Origin: Bacillus sp. X1(2014)
GTDB taxonomy: Bacteria > Bacillota > Bacilli > Bacillales_B > DSM-18226
Length of the DNA stretch: 64,000 nt
Reading direction: 5' to 3'
Assembly (NCBI RefSeq): GCF_007678255.1
Contig: NZ_VEED01000006.1
Location: 62,001 to 126,000 of the forward strand
Shown here: in pieces, positions 40,747 through 50,092 of the stretch
Layout of the letters: each line of letters starts with the position of its first letter
Numbering within the stretch: the first letter of the stretch is position 1
Notes under the pieces: generated by a model
Seen by the model: the letters and a program-made list of their open reading frames with translations, nothing else
Database searches by the model: none
What the model was told of the DNA's origin: nothing
Position numbers and translations under genes: made by a program

Positions 40747-42255
40747 TCACCCTCCTATCCCTAGCATGATGGTTTCAAGTGTAGTTTTTAATGGCGCGCT
40801 TAGGACACTTGGGTAAACACCAATTAATACGATTAACAGCATAAGTACGAGCACAGGCACGAATTCGACGCCCTTCAAGTCAAGGATGCCCGTAAATTCA
40901 CGATGCGCCTTGCCGTATGTGATTCCTAAAACCGCGCGAAGCAAGTAAGCCGCCGTCATAATAATTCCAAGCGTACCCACCGCTGCAATCACCGGCATTT
41001 CTCTGAAAAGTCCGAGGAAGGCCATAAATTCACTGACAAATCCAGACATCCCTGGCAAGCCAAGTGATGCCATCCCGCCAGCCAACAAGAAGCCAGCTGC
41101 AATCGGCATGCCCTTCGCCATTCCGCCGAGATTCTCAATAAGTGACGTATCGGTGCGTTCGTACAGGACGCCGACCAAGAAGAACAACAGCGCGGAAATC
41201 AATCCGTGAGAAATCACTTGGAAAATCGCCCCTTGAATCCCTGCCTCATTCATTGCAGCCAGTCCGATTAGCACAATTCCCATATGAGAAATCGATGAAT
41301 AAGCTAAAACCATTTTAAAATCTGTTTGAATGAACGCTAGATACGCACCGTAGAGGAGGTTAATCACTCCAAGGATAGCAATCAGCGTCGCAAGAGTTCC
41401 GAATTGCTCGGGAAAAATGCCCATTCCAAAACGAATTAATCCGTACGCACCTATTTTCAGGAGAATCCCTGAGTGAATCATAACAACTGATGGCGGTGCT
41501 TGTACGTGAACTTTTAACATCCAGCTGTGTAATGGGAAAATCGGCAATTTGACACCAAACGCCAGCAATAAGCCAATGAATAAGCCCATTTTCAGATCGC
41601 TCGAAAGCGGTGCATCTGGATTCGCCATCAATTCCGTTAAATAGTTAATATTGGTTGATCCTGTTTTTGCAAAAAGAATCATAATCACAATTAATAGAAT
41701 CGCAGAACCTAGTCCGTTATAAATCAAGAAACTGTAGGCTGCTTTTTCTTTTTCAAAATAACCCCATTTTCCGATCAAGAAGAAGGTCGGAATGAGTGTG
41801 ATTTCAAAGAAGATGAAGAACAGAATTAAGTTTTCCGCCGTAAACACGCCGAGCATTCCTAACTCTAAAAGCAGGAACAGCATGAAATAGCCTTTCCATT
41901 CCTTTTTCACAAACTTTGCTGCGGCAATTGCCGATAGCGTCGCAACTACCGCTGTAAGGACCACGAGCAGAAGCTGGAAGCCGCTTAAGCCGAGTTCATA
42001 GTAAACTGAAAAATATGGTTCAGGAGCGTTGATCCCATGGAATTGAATCCACTTGGCTGAGACCGTAAAATCGGCTAGATCCTTACCAAATTGAAAATGA
42101 AGGTAAGCAGCCAGGGCCAGCAGCAAGGCTGGCAAGGTCGCTAGAAAGCCGACCGCTTTAATTGGTTTTTCTGCTGTTTTCGGCATAAACGCTAAAAGCA
42201 CGATACCTAGTAAAGGGGAGAATACTAGGAGTGAAAGAACGGATGTTAAATTCAT
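40747..42255 (-). CDS. nuoM: NADH-quinone oxidoreductase subunit M
   Basis: The 502-residue antiporter-like subunit. The conserved FGVKLPIFPLHSWMLKVHVQAP and FFIFFEITLIPTFFLIG carry the pumping Lys and Glu. It starts in an ATGA overlap with nuoL, showing translational coupling. Confidence 0.96.
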   Translation of the reverse strand: MNLTSVLSLLVFSPLLGIVLLAFMPKTAEKPIKAVGFLATLPALLLALAAYLHFQFGKDLADFTVSAKWIQFHGINAPEPYFSVYYELGLSGFQLLLVVLTAVVATLSAIAAAKFVKKEWKGYFMLFLLLELGMLGVFTAENLILFFIFFEITLIPTFFLIGKWGYFEKEKAAYSFLIYNGLGSAILLIVIMILFAKTGSTNINYLTELMANPDAPLSSDLKMGLFIGLLLAFGVKLPIFPLHSWMLKVHVQAPPSVVMIHSGILLKIGAYGLIRFGMGIFPEQFGTLATLIAILGVINLLYGAYLAFIQTDFKMVLAYSSISHMGIVLIGLAAMNEAGIQGAIFQVISHGLISALLFFLVGVLYERTDTSLIENLGGMAKGMPIAAGFLLAGGMASLGLPGMSGFVSEFMAFLGLFREMPVIAAVGTLGIIMTAAYLLRAVLGITYGKAHREFTGILDLKGVEFVPVLVLMLLIVLIGVYPSVLSAPLKTTLETIMLGIGG

Positions 42256-44123
42256 CGTAAGTACCCCCCTGTTAATGCAAAGATAACGACGAGAACCGCT
42301 AGTCCGATAAAGGCCACCGCACCGTACGTTTGAACCTGTCCGGATTGCAGTTTCGACCCTGCGGCGCCAAGACCTTGAACGATTCCGACCACGCCTTTGA
42401 CAAGTCCTTCGACAAGGAACACGTCAATGAAACGTAAGAAGTAGCTGACCCCTTTTGTGAAGGCCACAACTGTCAGTTGATAAAACTCGTCAACGTAATA
42501 TTTGTTCAAAAGAATTGTGTGTAACGTATCGCCTGTGCCACTTAACCAGTTGCGGGCGATTGAACGTTTGTTGTACATCAAGTAAGCAAGGAAGATTCCC
42601 GCTAAGGAAACGACCGTTGCCGCGATCATGATCCAAGCCGGGCCTTCAACGTGGCCTTGGTGTGACAACGCTTCGTTGCCATCGACGAGCCAGTCACCAA
42701 GGAATGTTCCGAACCACGGTGTATTGACGTAACCAGCGATTACAGCAAGAACACCAAGAACGACCATTGGTAAGGTCATATTGGATGGCGATTCATGGAC
42801 ATTCTTCTGGTTGCCGCGCGCTTCACCCGTAAAGACCAGGAAGAACAAGCGGAACATATAGAATGCCGTCATGAAGGCAGCCGCAAGGGCTAAGAAAAAG
42901 AGAACAGGATGTCCGCCTTCCCATGCTGCCACTAAAATTTCATCTTTCGAGAAGAATCCAGAAAGTCCTGGGACACCACTGATTGCGAGTGTTCCGATTA
43001 AGAATAGCGGTCCGGTAAGCTTGAGCTTTTTCCAAAGCCCACCCATTTCTTCGATGTTCTGAGTATGTACCGCGTGAATGACAGAACCGGCTGCCAAGAA
43101 CAGAAGCGCCTTGAAGAAGGCATGTGTCATCAAGTGGAATACCCCTGCCACATAGCCTGCAGACCCTAAGGCCAGCATCATGTAGCCAAGCTGTGAAACC
43201 GTTGAATACGCGAGTACGCGTTTGATATCCGTTTGCACAAGACCAATGCTCGCGGCGAAAATCGCCGTAAATGCGCCAATCACAGCGATCGTAAGGAGCG
43301 CCGTATGGCTCGCCTCAAACAATGGAAATAGTGCCGCAACCAAGTAAACCCCTGCCGCAACCATCGTCGCCGCGTGGATTAACGCCGACACAGGCGTCGG
43401 ACCTTCCATCGCATCCGGAAGCCACGTGTGGAGCGGGAACTGACCCGACTTACCAACTGCGCCGATGAAAATCAGAATTGCGGTCAAGGTAATCATGGTG
43501 CCTGACACCGCACCGGCATCAACAGCTGCGAAAATTTCACTATATTCAAAGCTTTTGGTTTCCCAGAATAGCAGAATCATGCCGATAAATAAGCCCACGT
43601 CCCCGATCCGAGTCATGATGAACGCTTTTTTAGCGGCTGCTTTTGCTTCGTCTTTGTAAAAATAAAAACCGATTAATAGGAAGGAACCGACGCCGACAAG
43701 TTCCCAGAAAATATAAGTTTGCAGCAGGTTAGGCGATATAACCAGTCCGAGCATTGCAAACGTAAATAATCCTAAATAGGCATAGAATACTGGAAACCGC
43801 TCGTCTCCTTGCATATAACCTTTGGAGTAGGTATGTACTAAGAAACTTACGAGCGATACGATAAACAGCATTAATGCATTTAATTGATTCACTTCAAAGC
43901 CCGCTGTTAGATGCATATCTCCTATCGTGAGCCAGTCAAATTTCGTGACATAGGTCGGCTCTTTGAAGCGCTCGAATAAAACCAAAATCGAGTAGACAAG
44001 TGATGCCAGCGTGAGGAGAATCCCCACATAGGCACTTGCTTCCTTCAGTCGCTTCCCGAAAAGAAGAAGGATCAAAAACGATAATAGCGGGAAAAGCGGT
44101 ATGAGCCATGCATTCTCCATCAT
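42252..44123 (-). CDS. nuoL: NADH-quinone oxidoreductase subunit L
   Basis: About 623 residues, the largest antiporter-like subunit. It has IFWELVGVGSFLLIGFYF, FIGAVGKSGQFPLHTWLPDAMEGPTPVSALIHAATMV and the C-terminal lateral-helix region. The ATG at 44123 is 9 nt after AAGGGG; a GTG at 44129 is possible. The 13-bp repeat lies in frame at 43497-43509, read as AVSGTM on the coding strand. The gap to nuoK (about 180 bp) holds two more repeat copies, unlike the other tight junctions of this operon. Confidence 0.95.
   Translation of the reverse strand: MMENAWLIPLFPLLSFLILLLFGKRLKEASAYVGILLTLASLVYSILVLFERFKEPTYVTKFDWLTIGDMHLTAGFEVNQLNALMLFIVSLVSFLVHTYSKGYMQGDERFPVFYAYLGLFTFAMLGLVISPNLLQTYIFWELVGVGSFLLIGFYFYKDEAKAAAKKAFIMTRIGDVGLFIGMILLFWETKSFEYSEIFAAVDAGAVSGTMITLTAILIFIGAVGKSGQFPLHTWLPDAMEGPTPVSALIHAATMVAAGVYLVAALFPLFEASHTALLTIAVIGAFTAIFAASIGLVQTDIKRVLAYSTVSQLGYMMLALGSAGYVAGVFHLMTHAFFKALLFLAAGSVIHAVHTQNIEEMGGLWKKLKLTGPLFLIGTLAISGVPGLSGFFSKDEILVAAWEGGHPVLFFLALAAAFMTAFYMFRLFFLVFTGEARGNQKNVHESPSNMTLPMVVLGVLAVIAGYVNTPWFGTFLGDWLVDGNEALSHQGHVEGPAWIMIAATVVSLAGIFLAYLMYNKRSIARNWLSGTGDTLHTILLNKYYVDEFYQLTVVAFTKGVSYFLRFIDVFLVEGLVKGVVGIVQGLGAAGSKLQSGQVQTYGAVAFIGLAVLVVIFALTGGYLR
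43497..43509. repeat. 13-bp dispersed repeat inside nuoL
   Basis: Exact GGTGCCTGACACC on the plus strand, in frame within the conserved coding region just before the pumping-Lys helix. Confidence 0.8.
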
Positions 44124-44244
44124 TATCACTATCCCCTTTCGAATGATACGAACATCACCATTCGAATTTTGTTGAAAGACAATTTTGTCGTCGTACCTTT
44201 TAGAGGTACTTTTTTATTAGTGTGGTGCCATTGTGGTACATTTT

Positions 44245-44304
44245 GGTACCTGACACCCTTCGTGGACAAAAAGACCAAAGTGTCTTTTTGCGGTGCCTGA
44301 CACC
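44245..44304. repeat. Paired 13-bp repeats between nuoK and nuoL
   Basis: GGTACCTGACACC (44245-44257, one mismatch) and exact GGTGCCTGACACC (44292-44304), same orientation, with GTGGACA and AAAGTGTCTTTTTG between. The last base of the exact copy is part of the nuoK stop codon. Confidence 0.82.
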
Positions 44305-44618
44305 TAGTTTTTCATCGTATCCATTTCGTCGATGTTAACAGTTTTTCTAGCACGGTAAAGTGAGATTAAGATCGCTAAACCAACGGCTGCTTCGGCTGCT
44401 GCAACGCTGATTGCGAACAGAGCGAAGATTTGGCCCGTGATTGACGGCGCCATTCCGTATTTACTGAAAGTGACGAGATTAATATTAACGGCGTTCAGCA
44501 TCAATTCAATCGAAATCAGGACAATTACGGTATTTCTTTTTGTCAGTGCACCGTATAAGCCGATGCAAAATAAGATTAATGCAAGTGCCAGGAAGGCTGA
44601 AGCGGGAACGGAACTCAT
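44304..44618 (-). CDS. nuoK: NADH-quinone oxidoreductase subunit K
   Basis: The 104-residue three-helix subunit has conserved membrane Glu residues in [17 protein letters not shown] and [18 protein letters not shown]. It forms the E-channel with J and A. ATGA overlap with nuoJ. Confidence 0.96.
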   Translation of the reverse strand: MSSVPASAFLALALILFCIGLYGALTKRNTVIVLISIELMLNAVNINLVTFSKYGMAPSITGQIFALFAISVAAAEAAVGLAILISLYRARKTVNIDEMDTMKN

Positions 44619-45133
44619 TTATCATCCGCCTCCTTCTTCTCGTTTTTCGCAAGAATAATCGAACCAACAAGGGCGACTAATAGTAAAACAGACGTTAACT
44701 CAAATGGAATGATATATTTGGAGTACAGTGCTTTACCAATTTGCATCGTGTTATTTTCATGCAAGGTCGTTGGAACCTGTTCAATATTGAAATCGTAAAT
44801 CCCAAGGTACACGGCAAACGCAAAGCCGAGAATTCCTAAGAAGACAAGGATTTTTCTCCATTTGCCTGTTTTCGGTTCATGTTCATCATTATGCTTCGTT
44901 AACATGATTCCAAATAGCATAATGATTGTAATGGCACCGGAATAGATTAAGATCTGCACTGCGGCCACAAATTCGGCGGACAGCACTACGTAAATACCAG
45001 CGATTGCTACAAAGGTGAAGATTAGTGAAACGACCATATGAACAACCTTGGTAAGATTTAAAAGCAGCACACCGCCGATAATCGCGACAAGTGCGAGCCC
45101 CATAAATGCGAGGAATTCCCCCGAAAAGGTCAT
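44615..45133 (-). CDS. nuoJ: NADH-quinone oxidoreductase subunit J
   Basis: The 172-residue membrane subunit has five hydrophobic segments. The third helix ([20 protein letters not shown]) carries the conserved Tyr-Ser-Gly kink seen in complex I J subunits. Start and stop each overlap the neighbours by 4 bp. Confidence 0.96.
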   Translation of the reverse strand: MTFSGEFLAFMGLALVAIIGGVLLLNLTKVVHMVVSLIFTFVAIAGIYVVLSAEFVAAVQILIYSGAITIIMLFGIMLTKHNDEHEPKTGKWRKILVFLGILGFAFAVYLGIYDFNIEQVPTTLHENNTMQIGKALYSKYIIPFELTSVLLLVALVGSIILAKNEKKEADDK

Positions 45134-45558
45134 GGTTTATTCACCTGCCGTATGTTTTCGTCGTTTTCATCTAACCATTCTAGGTTTTTAAATAACATGT
45201 CACGGCTGTATTCAGCGAGCTCAAAGTTATTGGTCATGATAATCGCTTCTGTCGGGCATACCTCTGTACATAGGTCACATAGGATGCAAATTTCGAAGTT
45301 AATATCATAGGTATCAATGATTTTCCCTTTTTTCGTTGGATCCGGATGTTTTTTACCCGTCAAATCGATACAATCAGTCGGGCAGATATTCATGCACTGA
45401 TTGCAAACAATACACTTCTCCGGATAAAACTTTTGAATACCACGGAACCGGTCTGGCAGTGGAATCGGCTTATTCGGATAATCATAAGTAACCTTTTCTT
45501 TCGTCAAGTTCTTTAGGGTATATTTCAAGCCTTTTGCTAATCCAAGCACGTTTTTCAC
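45130..45558 (-). CDS. nuoI: NADH-quinone oxidoreductase subunit I (2 x 4Fe-4S)
   Basis: The 142 residues carry two ferredoxin clusters, CIVCNQCMNICPTDC and CILCDLCTEVCP, which carry electrons to the N2 cluster in NuoB. It is peripheral, on the cytoplasmic face. A 41-bp gap to nuoH contains one 13-bp repeat. Confidence 0.97.
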   Translation of the reverse strand: MKNVLGLAKGLKYTLKNLTKEKVTYDYPNKPIPLPDRFRGIQKFYPEKCIVCNQCMNICPTDCIDLTGKKHPDPTKKGKIIDTYDINFEICILCDLCTEVCPTEAIIMTNNFELAEYSRDMLFKNLEWLDENDENIRQVNKP

Positions 45559-45585
45559 CCCTTTTACATTTTAAAGATAGTTATT

Positions 45586-45598
45586 GGTGTCAGGCACC
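45586..45598. repeat. 13-bp dispersed repeat after the nuoH stop codon
   Basis: Exact GGTGTCAGGCACC, 1 bp beyond the nuoH stop and within the nuoI leader region. Confidence 0.85.
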
Positions 45599-45599
45599 A

Positions 45600-46604
45600 T
45601 TAAAAGAATAGTGACTTAATTAACGCTGTTAAGAAAATGTTTGCTAAAGCGATTGGCAGGAGGACTTTCCAGCCAAATTCCATGAGTTTGTCAGCGCGGA
45701 AACGCGGTAAGGTTGCCCGCAGCCAGATATAGACAAAGACAACGACACTAAATTTAACCGCGAACCAGACCGCACCTGGGATAAAGTTCAGGAAGCTGAA
45801 TGGCGCCAGCCATCCCCCTAGGAAAACAACGGTAATCAAGGCGGACATTGCGAATAAATACACATATTCTGCGAGCATAAAGAAGGCCCAGCGGAATCCG
45901 GTATATTCGACATGGTATCCAGCAACTAGTTCGTTTTCCGACTCCGGAAGGTCAAAAGGTGTCCGGTTTAATTCGGCAATCGAAGCAATAAAAAAGATGA
46001 TAAAGCCAATTGGCTGTAAAAGAATGAACCAGCCATGCTTTTGTGCTTCGACCATATCATTTAGATTTAAACTTCCGGTTAAAAGGATGACACCCAAAAC
46101 AGACATAACCAGCGGAATTTCGTAGGAAATCATCTGGGCTGATGCACGCATGCCTCCTAAAAGGGCGTACTTGTTATTCGAGGCCCAGCCGCCAAGCAGC
46201 ATGCCGAAGGTGGTTAATCCGCTTACCGCGATATAGTAAAGTAATCCAACGCCGATATCAGCGAACTGAAAGGCATCCGTGAACGGCATCGTGGCCAGCA
46301 CCATAAACGACGGTGCGAAGGCAATGACTGGCGCAATGATAAATAATGGTTTATCAGCTGCTTTTGGAATGATGTCCTCTTTTAGTAACAATTTAAGAAC
46401 GTCAGCGACGGTTTGTAAGAGTCCCCATTTACCGCCGACCTGGTTTGGACCATGGCGCAGCTGCATGTAACCCAAGACTTTCCGCTCTGCTAAAATTCCG
46501 TAGGTAACGAATCCTAATACAATTAAAAGCAAGACAGCGCCGAGTAAAAAGAAAATTCCAAAGTTAGCCCAACCCGGACTTGACTGGAGCAATTCTTCTA
46601 TCAT
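45600..46604 (-). CDS. nuoH: NADH-quinone oxidoreductase subunit H
   Basis: The 334-residue membrane subunit forms the quinone channel with B and D. It has the ERKVLGYMQLRHGPNQVG start, the ELNRTPFDLPESENELVAGYHVEY loop and RFRADKLMEFGWK. It begins in a TAATG overlap with nuoD. Confidence 0.97.
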   Translation of the reverse strand: MIEELLQSSPGWANFGIFFLLGAVLLLIVLGFVTYGILAERKVLGYMQLRHGPNQVGGKWGLLQTVADVLKLLLKEDIIPKAADKPLFIIAPVIAFAPSFMVLATMPFTDAFQFADIGVGLLYYIAVSGLTTFGMLLGGWASNNKYALLGGMRASAQMISYEIPLVMSVLGVILLTGSLNLNDMVEAQKHGWFILLQPIGFIIFFIASIAELNRTPFDLPESENELVAGYHVEYTGFRWAFFMLAEYVYLFAMSALITVVFLGGWLAPFSFLNFIPGAVWFAVKFSVVVFVYIWLRATLPRFRADKLMEFGWKVLLPIALANIFLTALIKSLFF

Positions 46605-47704
46605 TAGCCGTCAACCTCCCCAAGGACAATATCCACTGCCCCTAAAATAGCGATCATGTTTGCAATATTTTCACCCTTTAAAAGTTTCGGGAGAATTTGC
46701 AGGTTATAGAAGGACGGTCTTCTAAACTTTAAGCGGTACGGTTCTTTTTTGCCGTCGCTATAAATATAGCAGCCAATCTCTCCACGCGGTGATTCAATTC
46801 GGACAAAGGCCTCTCCCTTAGGTGCCTTTATAATCTTCGGCACTTTCGCTAAAATCGGTCCTTCGGCTGGGAATTGTTCCACGGCTTGTTCGAGGATATT
46901 CAAGGATTGTTCAATCTCAGCCAGGCGCAAATGGTAGCGGGCCAAGCAATCGCCTTCTTCTGAAGTCGGCACATCAAATTCAAAACGATTATAGACGGAA
47001 TATGGTTCATCTTTACGGAGATCCCATTTCACGCCGGTACTGCGAAGATTCGGTCCGCTCAATGAATACTGGAGCGCCTCTTCTTTCGTATACTTCCCAA
47101 TTCCTTTTACGCGGTCAAGGAAGATTTCGTTTCCGGAAACCAATTCGTGATAGCCTTTCAGCTGGCCGCGCAAGTAAGGAACAAAGCTGCCTACTTTTTC
47201 AATCCAGCCTTCAGGTGCATCCCACTTCACACCGCCAACGCGCATATAGTTGAAGGTCAGGCGTGCCCCTGATAATTCATTCAGCATATTGATAATCATT
47301 TCCCGGTCACGGAACGCATAGATGAATGGACTGGTCGCACCAAGGTCAAGGATATAGGTACCCCATGCAACGAGGTGGCTGGCAATCCGGTTCAATTCCA
47401 TCGCAATCACGCGCAAGAAATCCGCTCGTTCAGGCACTTCAATCCCCATCATCGTTTCAACCGCATGACAGATCACATAGTTATTAGTCATGGAGGATAG
47501 ATAGTCCATCCGGTCTGTATATGGAATAATCTGTGTATATTGCAGATTTTCAGCTAATTTTTCTGTCCCACGGTGCAAGTAACCGATGACAGGCGTTGCT
47601 TCGGTAATAATTTCCCCATCAATTTTAACGACGAGACGGAACACTCCGTGTGTACTTGGATGCTGAGGACCGACGTTTAATATCATTTCTTCTGTTCTGA
47701 TCAT
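46604..47704 (-). CDS. nuoD: NADH-quinone oxidoreductase subunit D (49 kDa)
   Basis: The 366-residue subunit is related to the large subunit of NiFe hydrogenases and helps form the quinone pocket. It has NVGPQHPSTHGVFRLV with the quinone-site His, EAIxGYLHRGTEK and DLGATSPFIYAFRDRE. The hydrogenase Cys ligands are absent, as expected. It starts 3 bp after nuoC. Confidence 0.97.
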   Translation of the reverse strand: MIRTEEMILNVGPQHPSTHGVFRLVVKIDGEIITEATPVIGYLHRGTEKLAENLQYTQIIPYTDRMDYLSSMTNNYVICHAVETMMGIEVPERADFLRVIAMELNRIASHLVAWGTYILDLGATSPFIYAFRDREMIINMLNELSGARLTFNYMRVGGVKWDAPEGWIEKVGSFVPYLRGQLKGYHELVSGNEIFLDRVKGIGKYTKEEALQYSLSGPNLRSTGVKWDLRKDEPYSVYNRFEFDVPTSEEGDCLARYHLRLAEIEQSLNILEQAVEQFPAEGPILAKVPKIIKAPKGEAFVRIESPRGEIGCYIYSDGKKEPYRLKFRRPSFYNLQILPKLLKGENIANMIAILGAVDIVLGEVDG

Positions 47705-47707
47705 TGG

Positions 47708-49033
47708 TTACACCTCCACGTCGTACGGCTCATAATCTTTGCGCAGTGGATAGCCAACCCAATCTTCGCCAAGCAGGATACGTCGTAAGTCCGGATGCCC
47801 TGGAAATTTGATTCCAAGTAAATCATAGGCTTCACACTCAGGCCATTCTGCCCCGGCCCACAGCGGCTGCAAGGACTCGATTGTTGGTTCGTTGCGGTCA
47901 ATCTTTACTTTAAAAGCAACCGATTGACGGTTTTTGTATGAGTATAAGTGAACATATACTTCCATATGTGTGACAAAGTCTGTCCCATGAAGCTCGGATA
48001 AATAATCAAACCCTAACTGCTCATTGTATTTTAAAAATTGAGCTACTTTGAAATAGGTATCAGGCTTCACCACAAGGGTTGGAACATCCTTAGAAAGTTT
48101 ATTAATATAAGAATCTTCTAAAACATCCGCACCTAGATGCTCAGTTATGACCTTCACATATTTGTCTAGGTATGGCTGATTTGGTGATGGCTGCTCTGCA
48201 GCTGCTGGTGCTGTGTCATCCGCTTTTCCTGCTCCTGCGGCTTTTGCCTTGGCTGCTGCCGCTGCTTTCGCCTTCGCTTTTGCGGCTGCGATTGCTTTTG
48301 CTTTCTCATCATCGCCACCCGCTGCGTCTGCTCCAGCTCCGCCTGCTTTAGCTTTTGCAGCAGCTGCTGCTTTTGCTTTGGCCGCTGCAGCTGCTTTCGC
48401 CTTGGCCGCTGCTGCCGCTTTCGCCTTGGCATCATCTCCGGCTGGGGCATCAGTTTCTTCGGCTGGGGCTCCACCTGCGAGTTCCATCGCTTTTTTCTTT
48501 GCTGCTGCTGCTGCTTTTGCTTTCGCTACCGCTGCTGCTTTTTTCTTCGCGAGATCGTCGCCATCGTCTGCCTCTGGTTCCGCTGGCACGGTTTCTTCGG
48601 CTGGGGCTTCTCCGCCCGCAAGCTCCATCGCTTTACGCTTCGCTGCGGCTGCTGCCTTCGCTTTGGCCACCGCTGCCGCCTTTTTCTTCGCGAGGTCATC
48701 TGCATCGTTTGCTGCCGGTTCAGACGGTTCTGCTGGCGCGGTTTCTTCCACTGGTGCTGAAGAGCCGCCTTGTTCCATCGCCGCTCGTTTTGCTGCAGCT
48801 GCTGCCTTCGCCTTCGCGACTGCCTCGGCCTTTCTTTTCGCTAGATCATCAGCGTCATTTGCGGGTGCAGATGCTGGAGCTTCGGCTTTAACTGGCTCGG
48901 CTGGCTTCTCTTCTTGCTTAGGAGCTGGTTCCGCTTCTCCTGCAGCCTTCGCTGCTCGTTTCGCTGCCGCCGCGGCCTTTGCTTTCGCAACCGCTTCCTT
49001 CTTTAACTGTTCAAGATCTTTTTCCCCACTCAT
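47708..49033 (-). CDS. nuoC: NADH-quinone oxidoreductase subunit C with long Ala/Lys-rich N-terminal extension
   Basis: The 441-residue protein has a normal NuoC (30 kDa subunit) domain at about 286-441, with ELHGTDFVTHMEVYVHLYS, WAGAEWPECEAYDLLGIKFPGHPDLRRIL and DWVGYPLRKDYEPYD. Residues 1 to about 280 are low complexity: repeated AKAKAAAAAKRKAMELAGG-type blocks separated by acidic Pro/Glu linkers (APAEETVPAEPEADDGDDL). Ordinary NuoC is about 150-200 residues. The extension is in frame, uses a normal start just after nuoB and is not a sequencing frame artefact by appearance. Confidence 0.95.
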   Translation of the reverse strand: MSGEKDLEQLKKEAVAKAKAAAAAKRAAKAAGEAEPAPKQEEKPAEPVKAEAPASAPANDADDLAKRKAEAVAKAKAAAAAKRAAMEQGGSSAPVEETAPAEPSEPAANDADDLAKKKAAAVAKAKAAAAAKRKAMELAGGEAPAEETVPAEPEADDGDDLAKKKAAAVAKAKAAAAAKKKAMELAGGAPAEETDAPAGDDAKAKAAAAAKAKAAAAAKAKAAAAAKAKAGGAGADAAGGDDEKAKAIAAAKAKAKAAAAAKAKAAGAGKADDTAPAAAEQPSPNQPYLDKYVKVITEHLGADVLEDSYINKLSKDVPTLVVKPDTYFKVAQFLKYNEQLGFDYLSELHGTDFVTHMEVYVHLYSYKNRQSVAFKVKIDRNEPTIESLQPLWAGAEWPECEAYDLLGIKFPGHPDLRRILLGEDWVGYPLRKDYEPYDVEV

Positions 49034-49036
49034 TGG

Positions 49037-49549
49037 TTAGATCACCTTCTTCCCAGTCTTCGCCTCATAGCGAATCTTTTCCTTTAATTTATTGATTCCA
49101 TAAATTAAAGCGGCTGGGTTTGGAGGGCATCCTGGTATGTATACATCGACAGGAACGATTTGATCGACTCCCTTAACAACTGAATAAGATTTCACATACG
49201 GCCCACCTGCTGTCGCACAAGAACCCATCGCAATGACCCACTTTGGCTCGGGCATTTGGTCATATAATCTTCGTAAAATTGGTGCCATCTTCTTCGTCAC
49301 AGTACCAGACACAATCATACAATCTGACTGGCGCGGTGACGTCCGGAAAAACGAACCCGAACGGTCCAAATCATAATTCGCTCCGCCCACACCCATCATT
49401 TCAATCGCACAACAAGCCAGACCAAATGTCACTGGGTAGATCGAACTGCTCCGAGCCCAAGCTTTAATTTGCTCTAGCGTAGTCATAAATACATTTCGCT
49501 GTAACTCTGCCATTTCTTGTTGTGAAAGGCCATCTAGTTTTAATTCCAT
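49037..49549 (-). CDS. nuoB: NADH-quinone oxidoreductase subunit B (N2 cluster)
   Basis: The 170-residue protein has the N2 4Fe-4S ligands CC (LACCAIEMM), Cys in GSCAT and Cys in PGCPPNP. This cluster reduces quinone. It overlaps nuoA by 10 bp. Confidence 0.97.
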   Translation of the reverse strand: MELKLDGLSQQEMAELQRNVFMTTLEQIKAWARSSSIYPVTFGLACCAIEMMGVGGANYDLDRSGSFFRTSPRQSDCMIVSGTVTKKMAPILRRLYDQMPEPKWVIAMGSCATAGGPYVKSYSVVKGVDQIVPVDVYIPGCPPNPAALIYGINKLKEKIRYEAKTGKKVI

Positions 49550-49914
49550 CGTAGCACCTTCTTTTTCCAGGCATACACAAGGCCAATTAATAACATAATA
49601 ACAAAAATCAACATCTCAATTAGCGCAAAAATCCCTAACTTATCATAGGCAACGGCCCATGGATATAAAAACACGGTTTCTACATCAAAAATAACAAACA
49701 TTAGGGCAAAAATATAATAGCGGACATTGAACTGTACACGGGAATCGTGAAATGGATCAATACCGCTCTCATATGTGGTATACTTCGCCTCGCTCGGTTT
49801 ATGCGGACGCAGAAGCTTACCTAAAAATAACGCCACCACAGGCAGCAGCACCCCAAGACATAGAAACGCAAAAACAATCAGATAATTATTCTGATATACA
49901 TTTAGAAGTTCCAT
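49540..49914 (-). CDS. nuoA: NADH-quinone oxidoreductase subunit A
   Basis: The 124-residue three-helix membrane subunit has [40 protein letters not shown], the A-subunit signature. ATG 49914 is 6 nt after GGAGGGG. First gene of the operon, with a good sigma-A promoter at 49971-49999. Confidence 0.95.
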   Translation of the reverse strand: MELLNVYQNNYLIVFAFLCLGVLLPVVALFLGKLLRPHKPSEAKYTTYESGIDPFHDSRVQFNVRYYIFALMFVIFDVETVFLYPWAVAYDKLGIFALIEMLIFVIMLLIGLVYAWKKKVLRWN

Positions 49915-49970
49915 GTCCATCCCCTCCAATGTTGTAAATTTTCATACTAGTGAATATTGTAACCGAATTC

Positions 49971-49999
49971 ATTATAGCATTGTTACAAACCCATGTCGA
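49971..49999 (-). promoter_or_regulatory. Sigma-A promoter of the nuo operon
   Basis: TCGACA (-35), 17-bp spacer, TATAAT with TGC extension on the minus strand, 57 bp before nuoA. Confidence 0.8.
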
Positions 50000-50046
50000 C
50001 AAGCCCTATTCATAAAAATTGGAATTCTAACCGCCGCGAAATTCAC

Positions 50047-50092
50047 GGTTGAAAGGCTCTTGAGAGCTCGCTATCAAAAGAGACTTTCAATC
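50047..50092. repeat. Imperfect inverted repeat upstream of the nuo promoter
   Basis: GGTTGAAAG...CTCTT and AAGAG...CTTTCAATC pair around a 15-bp centre. It lies upstream of the -35 box, so it is probably not in the nuo mRNA. It could be an operator or the end of a small RNA. Confidence 0.45.

Noticed and set aside
48213..49040. Long plus-strand ORFs (up to 275 codons) opposite nuoC
   Set aside because: They mirror the GC-rich Ala/Lys repeat coding of NuoC, encode Ala/Phe or Leu/Pro low-complexity sequence and have no ribosome site.
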